Of a stretch of DNA of 19,430 nt, positions 1 to 6,910 are shown piece by piece; the first letter of the stretch is position 1; the number at the start of each line of letters is the position of its first letter. The notes beneath the pieces are model-generated. The model had not been told where the DNA came from, made no database searches, and worked only from the letters and a program-made list of their open reading frames with translations. The DNA is taken from the NCBI GenBank assembly GCA_029942065.1, contig JAPYTY010000006.1, positions 1 to 19,430 on the forward strand, in the 5' to 3' direction. A program made the translations under genes and the position numbers. The DNA is from Acidobacteriota bacterium (GTDB taxonomy: Bacteria > Acidobacteriota > UBA6911 > RPQK01 > JADFOI01).

Positions 1-1103
1 ATCCAGGGCTTGCCTCCGTGCATGCGAGTGATCTCGAGTTTCACTGAAGAAGGGGCCAGTCGGCGTACATGATCCTCAAACAGATCAGCGATCCGGTCGG
101 GACCCTGATCGGGAACCAGCCGCATGCTGACCTTTGCCATGGCCCGAGCCGGCAGGACGGTCTTGGCCCCTTCCCCGCTGAAGCCGCTGGTGATCCCGTT
201 CACCTCGAAGGTGGGTCGCGTCCAGAGCCGCTCCAGGGGAGAGTAGCCTTCCTCGCCGGAGAACTCCCGGATGCCGATGTCTTTCATGTAAGTCGCTTCG
301 TCAAAAGGCAGGCGAGCGAATTCCTGCCGCTCCCGATCGCTCAGATCACGAACCGGGTCGTAAAAATGGGGGATGGTGATTCGGCCGGTCTCATCCTTCA
401 TTTGAGCCAGAATCCTGGCCAGCTCGAAGGCGGGATTGACCACCGCACCGCCAAAAGATCCGGAGTGCAGGTCGGTCGATGCTCCCTCCAGGTCCACCTG
501 AAAATAAATCAGCCCCCGAAGGGCGTAACAGATTGAAGGAACTCCACGGGCAAACATGGCCGTGTCGGATACCATTGCCACGTCGGCCTCGAGCAGTTTC
601 TGATTCTCCTCGATGAAGGGGTCCAGGTTAGGGCTGCCGATTTCTTCTTCTCCCTCTATCAGGTACTTGATGTTGACGGGAATTTGCCCGCCGGTATTTA
701 CAAACGCCTCGGCACCCTTGAAGTGGATGAACACCTGACCTTTGTCGTCGGCAGCCCCGCGGGCGTAGAGTTCTCCCTGGCGAACGGTGGGCTCAAAGGG
801 TCCGGACTCCCACAGCTCGATAGGATCCACCGGCTGAACGTCATAATGGCCATAGACCAACACGGTGGGGTTGTCCGGCCGGGCGGCCCGCTCGCCAAAA
901 ACAATGGGGTGCCCTTCGGTGGGGAAGATCTCTACCTTTTCCATTCCCGCCGCGTGGAGTTGCCCGGCAACGAATTCGGCGGCCTCGGTCATATCCTTTT
1001 TGCATTCAGGATCGGTGCTGACGCTGGGGATCTTCAAGAACTCATTCAATTCCTCCAGATATCGCTCGGCATTCTGTTCGATATACTCAATGACTTCCTT
1101 CAT
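1..1103 (-). CDS. M20-family metallopeptidase (dipeptidase-like), C-terminus cut by window edge
   Basis: Zinc-dependent peptidase of the M20/ArgE/DapE/CPG2 clan, probably a cytoplasmic dipeptidase or amidohydrolase. About 367 residues are visible; the reading frame is still open at base 1, and family members usually run to 450-460 residues. Visible signatures are GHYDVQPVD (metal His86 and Asp88), RGAADDKGQ (bridging Asp119), IEGEEEIGSPN (catalytic Glu about 152 and metal Glu 153) and LHSGSFGG (His213) at the start of the dimerisation domain. The second metal-binding His near the C-terminus lies outside the window. The ATG at 1101-1103 is preceded by an AGAGGAG ribosome binding site. It follows purB by 73 bp on the same strand, a gap holding a small CGTCG/CGACG stem (1137-1150). 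The exact substrate cannot be told from sequence. Confidence 0.93.
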   Translation of the reverse strand, partial: MKEVIEYIEQNAERYLEELNEFLKIPSVSTDPECKKDMTEAAEFVAGQLHAAGMEKVEIFPTEGHPIVFGERAARPDNPTVLVYGHYDVQPVDPIELWESGPFEPTVRQGELYARGAADDKGQVFIHFKGAEAFVNTGGQIPVNIKYLIEGEEEIGSPNLDPFIEENQKLLEADVAMVSDTAMFARGVPSICYALRGLIYFQVDLEGASTDLHSGSFGGAVVNPAFELARILAQMKDETGRITIPHFYDPVRDLSDRERQEFARLPFDEATYMKDIGIREFSGEEGYSPLERLWTRPTFEVNGITSGFSGEGAKTVLPARAMAKVSMRLVPDQGPDRIADLFEDHVRRLAPSSVKLEITRMHGGKPW

Positions 1104-1176
1104 AAGGCGAAATTCTCCTCTGGCTCCTTCTGAATTCGTCGCAAACGACGGCTGTACTCTGTTTGGATAAATTTCC

Positions 1177-2478
1177 TCAGCCTGAAGATCCGAAGACTCG
1201 TTCAAACACGGCATCGATGTGCTGGAGTCGGTTTTGAACGTTGAAAATGCCCTGGAGTTCGGTCGAGGTTAGATGGGTGGTAATATCCGGATCCTTGGTG
1301 ATCAGGGTCTCGAAGTCGGTGGCTTCGTCCCACACTCGCAGGGCGTTGCGTTGAACCCAGGAATAGGCTTCCTCCCGCAGGACGCCCTTTCGGACCAGTT
1401 CGAGCAGCAGGGTCCCTGAGAAGATCAGCCCCCGGGTGAGAACGAGGTTGGCTGCCATCCGGGATTCATGAACCACAAGGTCCTTCAGGATGGCCGCCAG
1501 TTTTCTGGTCAGATAGTGGGTCAGGGTGGTGCTGTCCGGAAGAATCACCCTTTCCGCCGAGGAGTGTGAAATGTCCCTTTCGTGCCACAGGGGCATGTTT
1601 TCCAGTGCAACCTGAGCGTTGCTGCGAAGGACGCGGGCCAAACCACTGATCTGCTCACAGGTAATAGGATTCTTTTTGTGGGGCATGGCGGAGCTGCCCT
1701 TTTGATTGGCCCCAAAGGGCTCGCTGGCCTCCTGGACCTCGGTTCTCAGAAGATGGCGGATTTCCGTGGCTATCTTGTCATAGGTCCCCCCAAGGATGGC
1801 CAGAGTGCACAGGTAATCGGCGTGACGGTCACGTTGCAGGGTCTGGGTGGAGGCAGCAGCAAAAGCAATTCCCAGCTTCTTGCAGACCCTTTCTTCAACC
1901 TGGGGGGGGAGGTGAGAAAATGAGCCCACCGGTCCGCTGATCTTGCCAACCTCCAGGCCTTCTCGAACCCGGCGAAAGCGCTCGAGATTGCGTTCCATTT
2001 CCGAGTACCAGACCGCCAGCTTCAGCCCGAAGGTGACCGGTTCGGCATGTATACCGTGGGTACGGCCGATCATGGGGAGATCCTTGTAGCGCAGGGCCTG
2101 TGATTTCAATATAGAGAGCAGTTCAACGATTTCCGCCTCGATAAGCTGGGACGCCTCCCGGATCTGCAGGGCCTGAGCCGTGTCAACCACATCGGTTGAG
2201 GTCAATCCGAAGTGGATAAAGCGCGATGCGGGTCCGACCTTCTCGGCGACCGCCGTGGTGAAGGCAATCACGTCATGGCGGGTGAGCGCCTCGATTTCCA
2301 GAATTCGATCGACCGAAAAATCCGCTTTTTGTTGGATCTCCTTGAGCGCGTCTTCGGGAATTTCTCCCATTTCTGCCAGGACTTCACAGACGGCGATCTC
2401 CACCTCGAGCCAGGCTCGGAACTTGTTTTCGTCCGACCAGATCTGTCCCATTTCGGGCAGTGTGTATCGAGGAATCAT
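1177..2478 (-). CDS. purB: Adenylosuccinate lyase
   Basis: Cleaves SAICAR to AICAR plus fumarate and adenylosuccinate to AMP plus fumarate, so it acts twice in purine synthesis. The product is 433 residues, the usual length for the short bacterial form. It carries the fumarase/aspartase superfamily signature GSSAMPHKKNP at residues 261-271 (mobile catalytic serine loop), the TGRTHG-like motif as IGRTHGIHAEP with catalytic His about 141, and LTSTDVVDT near 92-100. The ATG at 2476-2478 has no Shine-Dalgarno sequence. A promoter-like pair (2488-2516) sits so close that the mRNA would begin almost at the start codon. It lies 66 bp downstream of the MBL-fold gene and upstream of the M20 peptidase. 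purE and purD are 4-6 kb away, so the pathway is dispersed. Confidence 0.97.
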   Translation of the reverse strand: MIPRYTLPEMGQIWSDENKFRAWLEVEIAVCEVLAEMGEIPEDALKEIQQKADFSVDRILEIEALTRHDVIAFTTAVAEKVGPASRFIHFGLTSTDVVDTAQALQIREASQLIEAEIVELLSILKSQALRYKDLPMIGRTHGIHAEPVTFGLKLAVWYSEMERNLERFRRVREGLEVGKISGPVGSFSHLPPQVEERVCKKLGIAFAAASTQTLQRDRHADYLCTLAILGGTYDKIATEIRHLLRTEVQEASEPFGANQKGSSAMPHKKNPITCEQISGLARVLRSNAQVALENMPLWHERDISHSSAERVILPDSTTLTHYLTRKLAAILKDLVVHESRMAANLVLTRGLIFSGTLLLELVRKGVLREEAYSWVQRNALRVWDEATDFETLITKDPDITTHLTSTELQGIFNVQNRLQHIDAVFERVFGSSG

Positions 2479-2487
2479 CAGTTCAAG

Positions 2488-2516
2488 AATATGGAGGGTT
2501 CGCCCCGGCGCGTCAA
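2488..2516 (-). promoter_or_regulatory. Putative sigma70-type promoter of purB (near-leaderless)
   Basis: On the minus strand TTGACG (2511-2516) is followed after 17 bp by CATATT (2488-2493). The expected transcription start, about 7 bp downstream, falls near 2481, two or three bases before the purB ATG at 2478. The -35 matches 5/6 and the -10 matches 4/6. The absence of a Shine-Dalgarno sequence fits a leaderless or nearly leaderless mRNA. Confidence 0.45.
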
Positions 2517-2544
2517 GTGCGCTCGCAAAGGTTGAACCTGCTTG

Positions 2545-3324
2545 TTAAAAATCCAAAACCACGGAAGGCTTATTCTGATAGGTCAGATGCAATCGATGGT
2601 CTTCAGCTGACCCGGGAAATTGCCGGGAAAGGGCCTCCGAGGCATGCTCGAGGGCTATGTCCGGATCGTTGTTTTGACGGCTCAGGTGGGCCAGCAGAAT
2701 ATGAGAAGCCTGGCCGTCGAAGTCACCGGTGAGGAAGCCGGAAAGATCCTGGTTGGAGAGGTGCCCGAGGCGGCTCAGCACGCGTTGCTTGACGTCCCAG
2801 GGGTAGGGCCCGATTTTCAGCATTTGCTCGTCATGATTGGATTCTAGGATCAGCCAGTCGCAACCCCTGAGTTTGGCTGCAACCGGGGGACTGAGTTCGC
2901 CCAGGTCGGTGGCCAGGGCGCCGTCAATGCCTTCGGCGGAGAAGCGAAAGCCGACCGGTTCGGCGGCGTCGTGGGACACCGGGAAGGCTTCGATCCCCAG
3001 ATCACCAATGGCAAACGGCGAGTTGGAGCAGAAATTTTCCTTACCATCAATGGTCTCCATTGCCGAAACTTCTCCTTGAGTTCCTGGATTGGCAAAGATC
3101 GGGGCGGCGGAATGGGATCGGAATGAGGCAATACCCTTGGTGTGATCCGAGTGGCCGTGGGTGAGAAGAACCGCGTCGATATGCTGGTCTCCAAGTCCGA
3201 CCTCCTGAAGCCGCCTGTTCAGGCTGCGCCAGCCAAAGCCGAGATCAACCAGGACGCAGGTATTTTCAGTGACAATGCAAGTGCAGTTGCCGCCGCTTCC
3301 GCTCCCCAGAACCGTTATTTGCAT
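2545..3324 (-). CDS. MBL-fold metallohydrolase, YycJ/WalJ-like
   Basis: Metallo-beta-lactamase-fold phosphodiesterase/nuclease-like protein of 259 residues, cytoplasmic. The opening MQITVLGSGSGGN and the metal motif HGHSDH (residues 56-61) are typical. Later SHDAAEPVGF, the ATDLGE strand, LILESNHD and the GHLSNQD motif match the YycJ/WalJ group, some of which are linked to DNA repair or to the WalRK locus. No WalRK genes are present here, so no role in cell-wall signalling is claimed. The start at 3324 is chosen because family similarity begins there and GAGG lies 8 bases upstream. The frame stays open for 36 more codons upstream, but these run through an inverted-repeat element and look non-coding. 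The ribosome binding site itself lies inside the left end of that element. Confidence 0.9.
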   Translation of the reverse strand: MQITVLGSGSGGNCTCIVTENTCVLVDLGFGWRSLNRRLQEVGLGDQHIDAVLLTHGHSDHTKGIASFRSHSAAPIFANPGTQGEVSAMETIDGKENFCSNSPFAIGDLGIEAFPVSHDAAEPVGFRFSAEGIDGALATDLGELSPPVAAKLRGCDWLILESNHDEQMLKIGPYPWDVKQRVLSRLGHLSNQDLSGFLTGDFDGQASHILLAHLSRQNNDPDIALEHASEALSRQFPGSAEDHRLHLTYQNKPSVVLDF

Positions 3325-3326
3325 GC

Positions 3327-3517
3327 TAGGTGCCTCGTTCCATAAATACAGTGACTTTTGTGGCGCGCCGCCACCCTTCGGGCCGATGGGGGTTGTGGGT
3401 GATCTCTGTGTCGCTCCTCGTCGCTGATGCACAAGACATCGCCTTCTCCTCGCTCCTTGACCTCACCTCACAAGACCCATCAGCAAACATCATCGTATCT
3501 ATGAAGCGAGGCACTAA
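3327..3517. repeat. MITE-like palindromic element with imperfect terminal inverted repeats
   Basis: The ends 3327-3349 and 3495-3517 are inverted repeats matching at 18 of 23 positions (core GTGCCTCG ... ATA.ATAC). Complementarity continues inward: GC[C/T]GATGGG..TTGTG occurs in the left arm (about 3378-3400) and, inverted, in the right arm (about 3465-3485), so the whole 191 bp could fold into one long imperfect hairpin. No transposase is encoded. It fills the divergent intergenic region between the MBL-fold gene and mtaB, so both promoters must lie in or beside it. No target-site duplication was identified. The class (non-autonomous transposon remnant or other repeat family) is an inference. 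Confidence 0.6.
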
Positions 3518-3583
3518 GATAGAATGTATCAGCTGAGTGTGAAAAGGAATGGCCGCCCGGGTCGGAGCATTTGGCGCGGGAAA

Positions 3584-4903
3584 ATGGCAAAAAAATTCTA
3601 CCTGGCAACCTTCGGTTGTCGTACCAATCAGGCCGACAGTGCCGCCATACGGGAGCAGTTTCTCTCCCTTGAGTACCAGGAAGCAGATGGCCCGAAACAA
3701 GCCGATGTGATCGTGGTGAACTCGTGTACGGTGACCCATCGTTCCGACCAGCAGGTGCGCCAGTTGACGCGCAAGCTGCACCGCGAAAACCCGACGGCGC
3801 GGATTATCCTGACCGGCTGTTACGCTCAGCGAGTTCCCGAAACACTGGCCGCACTGGAAGGGGTGAGTGCCGTTGTCGGAAACAGCCACAAGGATCAGGT
3901 TGCGGCGCTTGGTACCGGGAGAGGAGAGAGCCCTTTCCTTCCCAGCCCATCCGAAATGGCGGAAGTGTTCCGCGATGATTTCAGCAAAGCTCGGTCTATC
4001 CTGGCAGCACCGGCCACCGAAACCGGAGGCCGCACTCGGCCCTTCATCAAGATTCAGGATGGTTGTGACGCCAAATGCACTTATTGCATCATTCCCCAGG
4101 TTCGGGGACCCAGCCGCAGCGTTCCTCCTGACTTGGTGTTCGAACAATGCCGGGAGCTGGTCACAGCAGGATTCAAGGAAGTCGTTTTGACCGGAATCCA
4201 TATAGGGACCTACGGGATGCACCTCAACCCGCGCTATCCTCTGGACCGCCTGTTGACCGGCATCATGGCTGTGCCCGGAATTGAAAGAGTCCGGATCAGC
4301 GCCATCGAGCCCATGCAGCTCTCTCACCGGATCACGGCGCTGGCTGCAGACAGCCAGCAGATTGCCCCCCATTTTCACATCTGCCTGCAAAGTGGCAGCG
4401 ACCGGATTCTCAAGAAAATGCTCAGGCCCTACAATACGGCCCGTTTTGGAGAAATCGTTGAAGAGATCCGCCGGCGAATTCCTGATGCCGCCATTGGAAC
4501 CGATGTGATCACCGGATTTCCAGGAGAAACCGATCGGGATCATCGCCAGACGGTGGACTTTATCACCCGGATGCCCTTTACCTATCTGCACGTTTTTCCC
4601 TATAGCGACCGCACCAGTACGGCCGCATCGGAGATGTCCTCGAAAGTCGAGTCCCCGACCATCAAATCTCGCGGCCTTGAGCTGCGGCAGATCTCGGATG
4701 AGAAAAACCGACTTTTCAGACGCCGGTTTGTGGGAAAGGAGCTTTCCGTGCTGACCCTGAGTGAAGAGAAAGACCGGATGCGAACCGCCCTTTCCGGAAA
4801 CTACTTGAGGGTCAAGCTGGATCTGGGGATTCCCTCCAACCAGATACTGGAAGGGAAAGTGGTATCGGAAGGGGATGACGGGTACCTGGCGCTGGAGGTT
4901 TAG
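3584..4903 (+). CDS. mtaB: tRNA N6-threonylcarbamoyladenosine(37) methylthiotransferase MtaB
   Basis: Radical-SAM methylthiotransferase that adds a methylthio group to t6A37 of ANN-decoding tRNAs, giving ms2t6A. The 439-residue product has the UPF0004 N-terminal domain with three cluster cysteines (Cys12 in FGCRTNQ, Cys48 in VVNSCTVT, Cys79 in LTGCYAQR). A radical-SAM CxxxCxxC follows (Cys161, 165 and 168 in DGCDAKCTYCII), then GTDVITGFPGE, and a C-terminal TRAM-like RNA-binding segment. The FGCRTNQ form and the overall length favour MtaB over MiaB or RimO. The start at 3584 is placed by family alignment; there is no good Shine-Dalgarno sequence, and an in-frame ATG at 3524 would add 20 unlikely residues. 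A long antisense open frame is a shadow of this gene. Confidence 0.93.
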   Translation: MAKKFYLATFGCRTNQADSAAIREQFLSLEYQEADGPKQADVIVVNSCTVTHRSDQQVRQLTRKLHRENPTARIILTGCYAQRVPETLAALEGVSAVVGNSHKDQVAALGTGRGESPFLPSPSEMAEVFRDDFSKARSILAAPATETGGRTRPFIKIQDGCDAKCTYCIIPQVRGPSRSVPPDLVFEQCRELVTAGFKEVVLTGIHIGTYGMHLNPRYPLDRLLTGIMAVPGIERVRISAIEPMQLSHRITALAADSQQIAPHFHICLQSGSDRILKKMLRPYNTARFGEIVEEIRRRIPDAAIGTDVITGFPGETDRDHRQTVDFITRMPFTYLHVFPYSDRTSTAASEMSSKVESPTIKSRGLELRQISDEKNRLFRRRFVGKELSVLTLSEEKDRMRTALSGNYLRVKLDLGIPSNQILEGKVVSEGDDGYLALEV

Positions 4904-5098
4904 CGGCCAGGAGAAGCGTGCTGCGCACGCGGAGAAACTCCTCGCTGACACTCGGAGTGGAGAAACACGTCGCTGCCGCTCCACGTGGAGAACGGCCCGG
5001 ATTTCGTTTTCGGACCGGGTTCGGATTTGGGACTTCGAATTTCGAATTTTCTGTCAGGGGCCAGCAACCACAATCCTCTGTCAGGGGTCAGGGGTTCC
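4904..5098. repeat. Repeat-rich convergent gap between mtaB and acpS
   Basis: No gene is seen. Directly after the mtaB stop is a perfect 6-bp stem, GCGTGC-TGC-GCACGC (4916-4930), without a T-run. Next is a 28-bp tandem repeat: GGAGAAAC..CGTCGCTG-type units at 4931-4958 and 4959-4986 match at about 21 of 28 positions, followed by a truncated third unit (4987-4995). The second junction creates the palindrome CTCCACGTGGAG (4979-4990). TTCGAAT occurs in tandem at 5034-5047, and CTGTCAGGGG[C/T]CAG occurs twice, at 5051-5064 and 5078-5091. The AATTTCGAATTT type of sequence is familiar as non-coding repeat DNA in environmental genomes. The stem may help terminate mtaB transcription. Confidence 0.6.
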
Positions 5099-5473
5099 TC
5101 ACTTCTCCAGCACCACCACGGCCACGGCGTGCTCCGAGGAGTGAGTGATGGAGACCCAGGTATGCCGGGCACCGGAGCTTTCAAAGAACTCCCTGGCCTT
5201 GCCGTGCAGGGTGAGGATCGGCTTTCCCGAATCGTCGCTGGTGATCTCCACGTCCTTCCAGCGGATTCCCTGACTCCAGCCCGTTCCCAGGGCCTTCAAG
5301 GCGGCCTCCTTGGCGGCGAAGCGCCCGCCGAAGTGCTGGAACTTGTTCTTTCGCTTGGAGCAGAAGTTGATCTCCTCTGGAGTGAAGACCCTTTGCTCCA
5401 TGGCCCGGGTGCCTTTTAAGGCCGCACTGATGCGGTGAATCTCGACAATGTCAACGCCTATGCCAATGATCAT
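5099..5473 (-). CDS. acpS: Holo-[acyl-carrier-protein] synthase
   Basis: Transfers the 4'-phosphopantetheine arm of CoA to the serine of acyl carrier protein, activating fatty-acid synthesis. The 124-residue length is typical. The family signatures are GIGVDIVEI at the N-terminus (metal-binding Asp8) and RFAAKEAALKALG (Glu56), with a C-terminal ITHSSEHAVAVVV strand. The start at 5473 is fixed by the conserved N-terminus. It is divergent from pgeF with only 26 bp between the start codons, so at least one promoter must lie inside the neighbouring coding region. It converges with mtaB across a repeat-rich gap. Confidence 0.96.
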   Translation of the reverse strand: MIIGIGVDIVEIHRISAALKGTRAMEQRVFTPEEINFCSKRKNKFQHFGGRFAAKEAALKALGTGWSQGIRWKDVEITSDDSGKPILTLHGKAREFFESSGARHTWVSITHSSEHAVAVVVLEK

Positions 5474-5499
5474 GGACCTGTGTTAGCCTTTTGGGACGA

Positions 5500-6246
5500 A
5501 TGTTCTGCGAAAAGAAATGGGGTGGGACCGCCTTCTTTGAATTCCAGGAACTGGAGAAAATTCCAAACTTTGTGCACGCCTTTACTTTACGTCAGAGCGG
5601 CTCGTCCATCAATCATGCAAACCCCTCGGCCTCAGGTGCGAAGCAAGACCCGGCCCTTCTCGAGGCCCTGGGCATCCGAGCCGAACGGCTGGTCTTTCTG
5701 GAGCAGGTTCATTCCAACCAGGTGGTGAAATTGGGACCCTCGCTCGCCAAGGATCTCGAACCGGCTGTGATCGGGCCTGCCGATGGGGTTCTGGTCCAGT
5801 CCTCGGAGCTGTTTCCGGTGATCCGAACCGCCGATTGCCTTCCCATTCTGGCGGTTGCCAAAGACCAGTTGTGTCTCCTGCATGCTGGCTGGCGAGGCAC
5901 CCGTGACCGGATTGCCGCGAGCGGGATGACCCGGTTTCTGGAGATGTCCGGCGTGACTCCGGAGGAGGTGACCGTGGCGATCGGGCCCTGTATTCGCAGT
6001 TGCTGCTATCAGGTGGGCCCCGAAGTGCGCGCTCAGTTTGAAGAAGCGGGGCATGATGTCGAGGACTTCCTTAGGGGAGATCGGTTGGACCTGGTCCGGG
6101 CCAATCAGGGGCAGATCCGGGCGTTGGGAGTGACCCGGGTCCTGGACTCCGGAATGTGCACGGCCTGTCGAACCGATTTGTTCTATTCCTACCGGAAGGA
6201 AGGCGAAACCGGGAGGAACTGGCTGGTAGCGGGCTTTCGAGGGTAG
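5500..6246 (+). CDS. pgeF: YfiH/PgeF-family protein (multicopper polyphenol oxidase / LACC1 domain)
   Basis: Member of the COG1496 family (YfiH, PgeF, human LACC1), 248 residues. Characterised members act on purine nucleosides (phosphorolysis and adenosine deamination), and E. coli YfiH/PgeF edits peptidoglycan precursors. The role here is not decided by sequence. Metal-site motifs are present: RTADCLPIL near residue 110, LHAGWRGT with His about 128, and AIGPCIRSCCYQVG with Cys about 164 plus a Cys-Cys pair. The ATG at 5500 is used; a TTG at 5491 would add three residues. Neither has a clear Shine-Dalgarno sequence. Its stop lies just before the hairpin-repeat copy at 6249. Confidence 0.9.
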   Translation: MFCEKKWGGTAFFEFQELEKIPNFVHAFTLRQSGSSINHANPSASGAKQDPALLEALGIRAERLVFLEQVHSNQVVKLGPSLAKDLEPAVIGPADGVLVQSSELFPVIRTADCLPILAVAKDQLCLLHAGWRGTRDRIAASGMTRFLEMSGVTPEEVTVAIGPCIRSCCYQVGPEVRAQFEEAGHDVEDFLRGDRLDLVRANQGQIRALGVTRVLDSGMCTACRTDLFYSYRKEGETGRNWLVAGFRG

Positions 6247-6248
6247 CC

Positions 6249-6401
6249 TTCACCACAAAGGCACAAAGCCACAAATAGGAAACCTGAGTCAGGGCGGGAC
6301 GCCCTGACTCAGGCCCTGTCGCTCCTTCGGAGCGAGGTCTAACAGCCTGTTGTAGGGGCGCACGGCCGTGCGCCCACAGCAAGGACGGGCCGGATCCGGC
6401 C
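6249..6401 (+). repeat. Composite hairpin repeat, copy A
   Basis: Begins TTCACCACAAAGGCACAAAG (6249-6268). Hairpin 1 is a 14-bp perfect stem, CCTGAGTCAGGGCG / CGCCCTGACTCAGG, with loop GGA (6283-6313). Hairpin 2 is TCGCTCC-TTC-GGAGCGA (6319-6335). Hairpin 3 is the perfect 20-bp palindrome 6356-6375, with arms GGGCGCACG and CGTGCGCCC. A further palindrome, GGCCGGATCCGGCC, sits at 6388-6401. It fills the gap between the convergent pgeF and purE genes. Copy B at 12833 has the same leader, the same three hairpins and the same spacing. There is no T-run, so it is not a standard intrinsic terminator, though it could stop or stabilise both converging transcripts. Confidence 0.8.
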
Positions 6402-6426
6402 GATTTCACGCGTCCGCTGCGGCCGA

Positions 6427-6909
6427 CTACAGCTCGATCGCCAGGATTTTTTCCCGCATCTGCTTTCGATATTCCCTGAACTTTTCAGCCAGCTCCGGGT
6501 CGCTCACGCTCAGGATCTGGATTGCGAACAGGCCGGCGTTGACCGCACCTGCCTTGCCGATCGTCATGCAGGCGACGGGAACTCCCTGGGGCATTTGAAC
6601 CGATGCGAGCAGGGCATCCAATCCCTGCAGAGGCGAGGAGTCCAGGGGAACCGCGATGATCGGGAGGATCGAGTTGGCCGCCAGGGCCCCTGCCAGGTGG
6701 GCGGCGAAACCGGCGCCGGCGATCAGGACCTGGATGCCGCGACCCTCGGCCGATTGGACGTATTCCGCCGTCTCTTGAGGGGTCCGATGGGCCGAGCGGA
6801 CCTTCATGTCAAAAGGAACCTCAAATTGCTCGAGGATTTTGGCGGCTCCTTCCATGACGCCGAGATCTGATTTGCTGCCCATTAAAATTCCAACTTTAGG
6901 GGCCGTCAT
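6427..6909 (-). CDS. purE: N5-carboxyaminoimidazole ribonucleotide mutase (class I PurE)
   Basis: Converts N5-CAIR to CAIR in purine synthesis; 160 residues. Visible features are GSKSD (residues 11-15) at the nucleotide phosphate site, SAHRTP (39-44) with catalytic His41, AGAGFAAHLAGALAA, and the VQMPQGVPV...IGKAGAVNA segment. These point to class I rather than the AIR-carboxylase class II. No purK is in the window, though most class I users need it. The start at 6909 follows the purD stop by one base, so translation is probably coupled. An upstream in-frame start would add 13 residues that overlap purD. It is the last gene of fmdB-purD-purE and converges with pgeF. Confidence 0.95.
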   Translation of the reverse strand: MTAPKVGILMGSKSDLGVMEGAAKILEQFEVPFDMKVRSAHRTPQETAEYVQSAEGRGIQVLIAGAGFAAHLAGALAANSILPIIAVPLDSSPLQGLDALLASVQMPQGVPVACMTIGKAGAVNAGLFAIQILSVSDPELAEKFREYRKQMREKILAIEL

Positions 6910-6910
6910 G

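Noticed and set aside
3326..4984. 552-codon open frame antisense to mtaB
   Set aside because: It is a shadow created by codon bias in mtaB, which has full family signatures on the other strand. The translation shows no recognisable motif.
5033..5051. AATTTCGAATTT as an operator
   Set aside because: It is a tandem 7-mer of a type common in non-coding repeat DNA, placed between convergent 3' ends where no promoter is expected.
6283..6401. CRISPR-like or ordinary intrinsic terminator interpretation of the hairpins
   Set aside because: There are no regularly spaced identical repeats with unique spacers, and none of the stems is followed by a U-tract.
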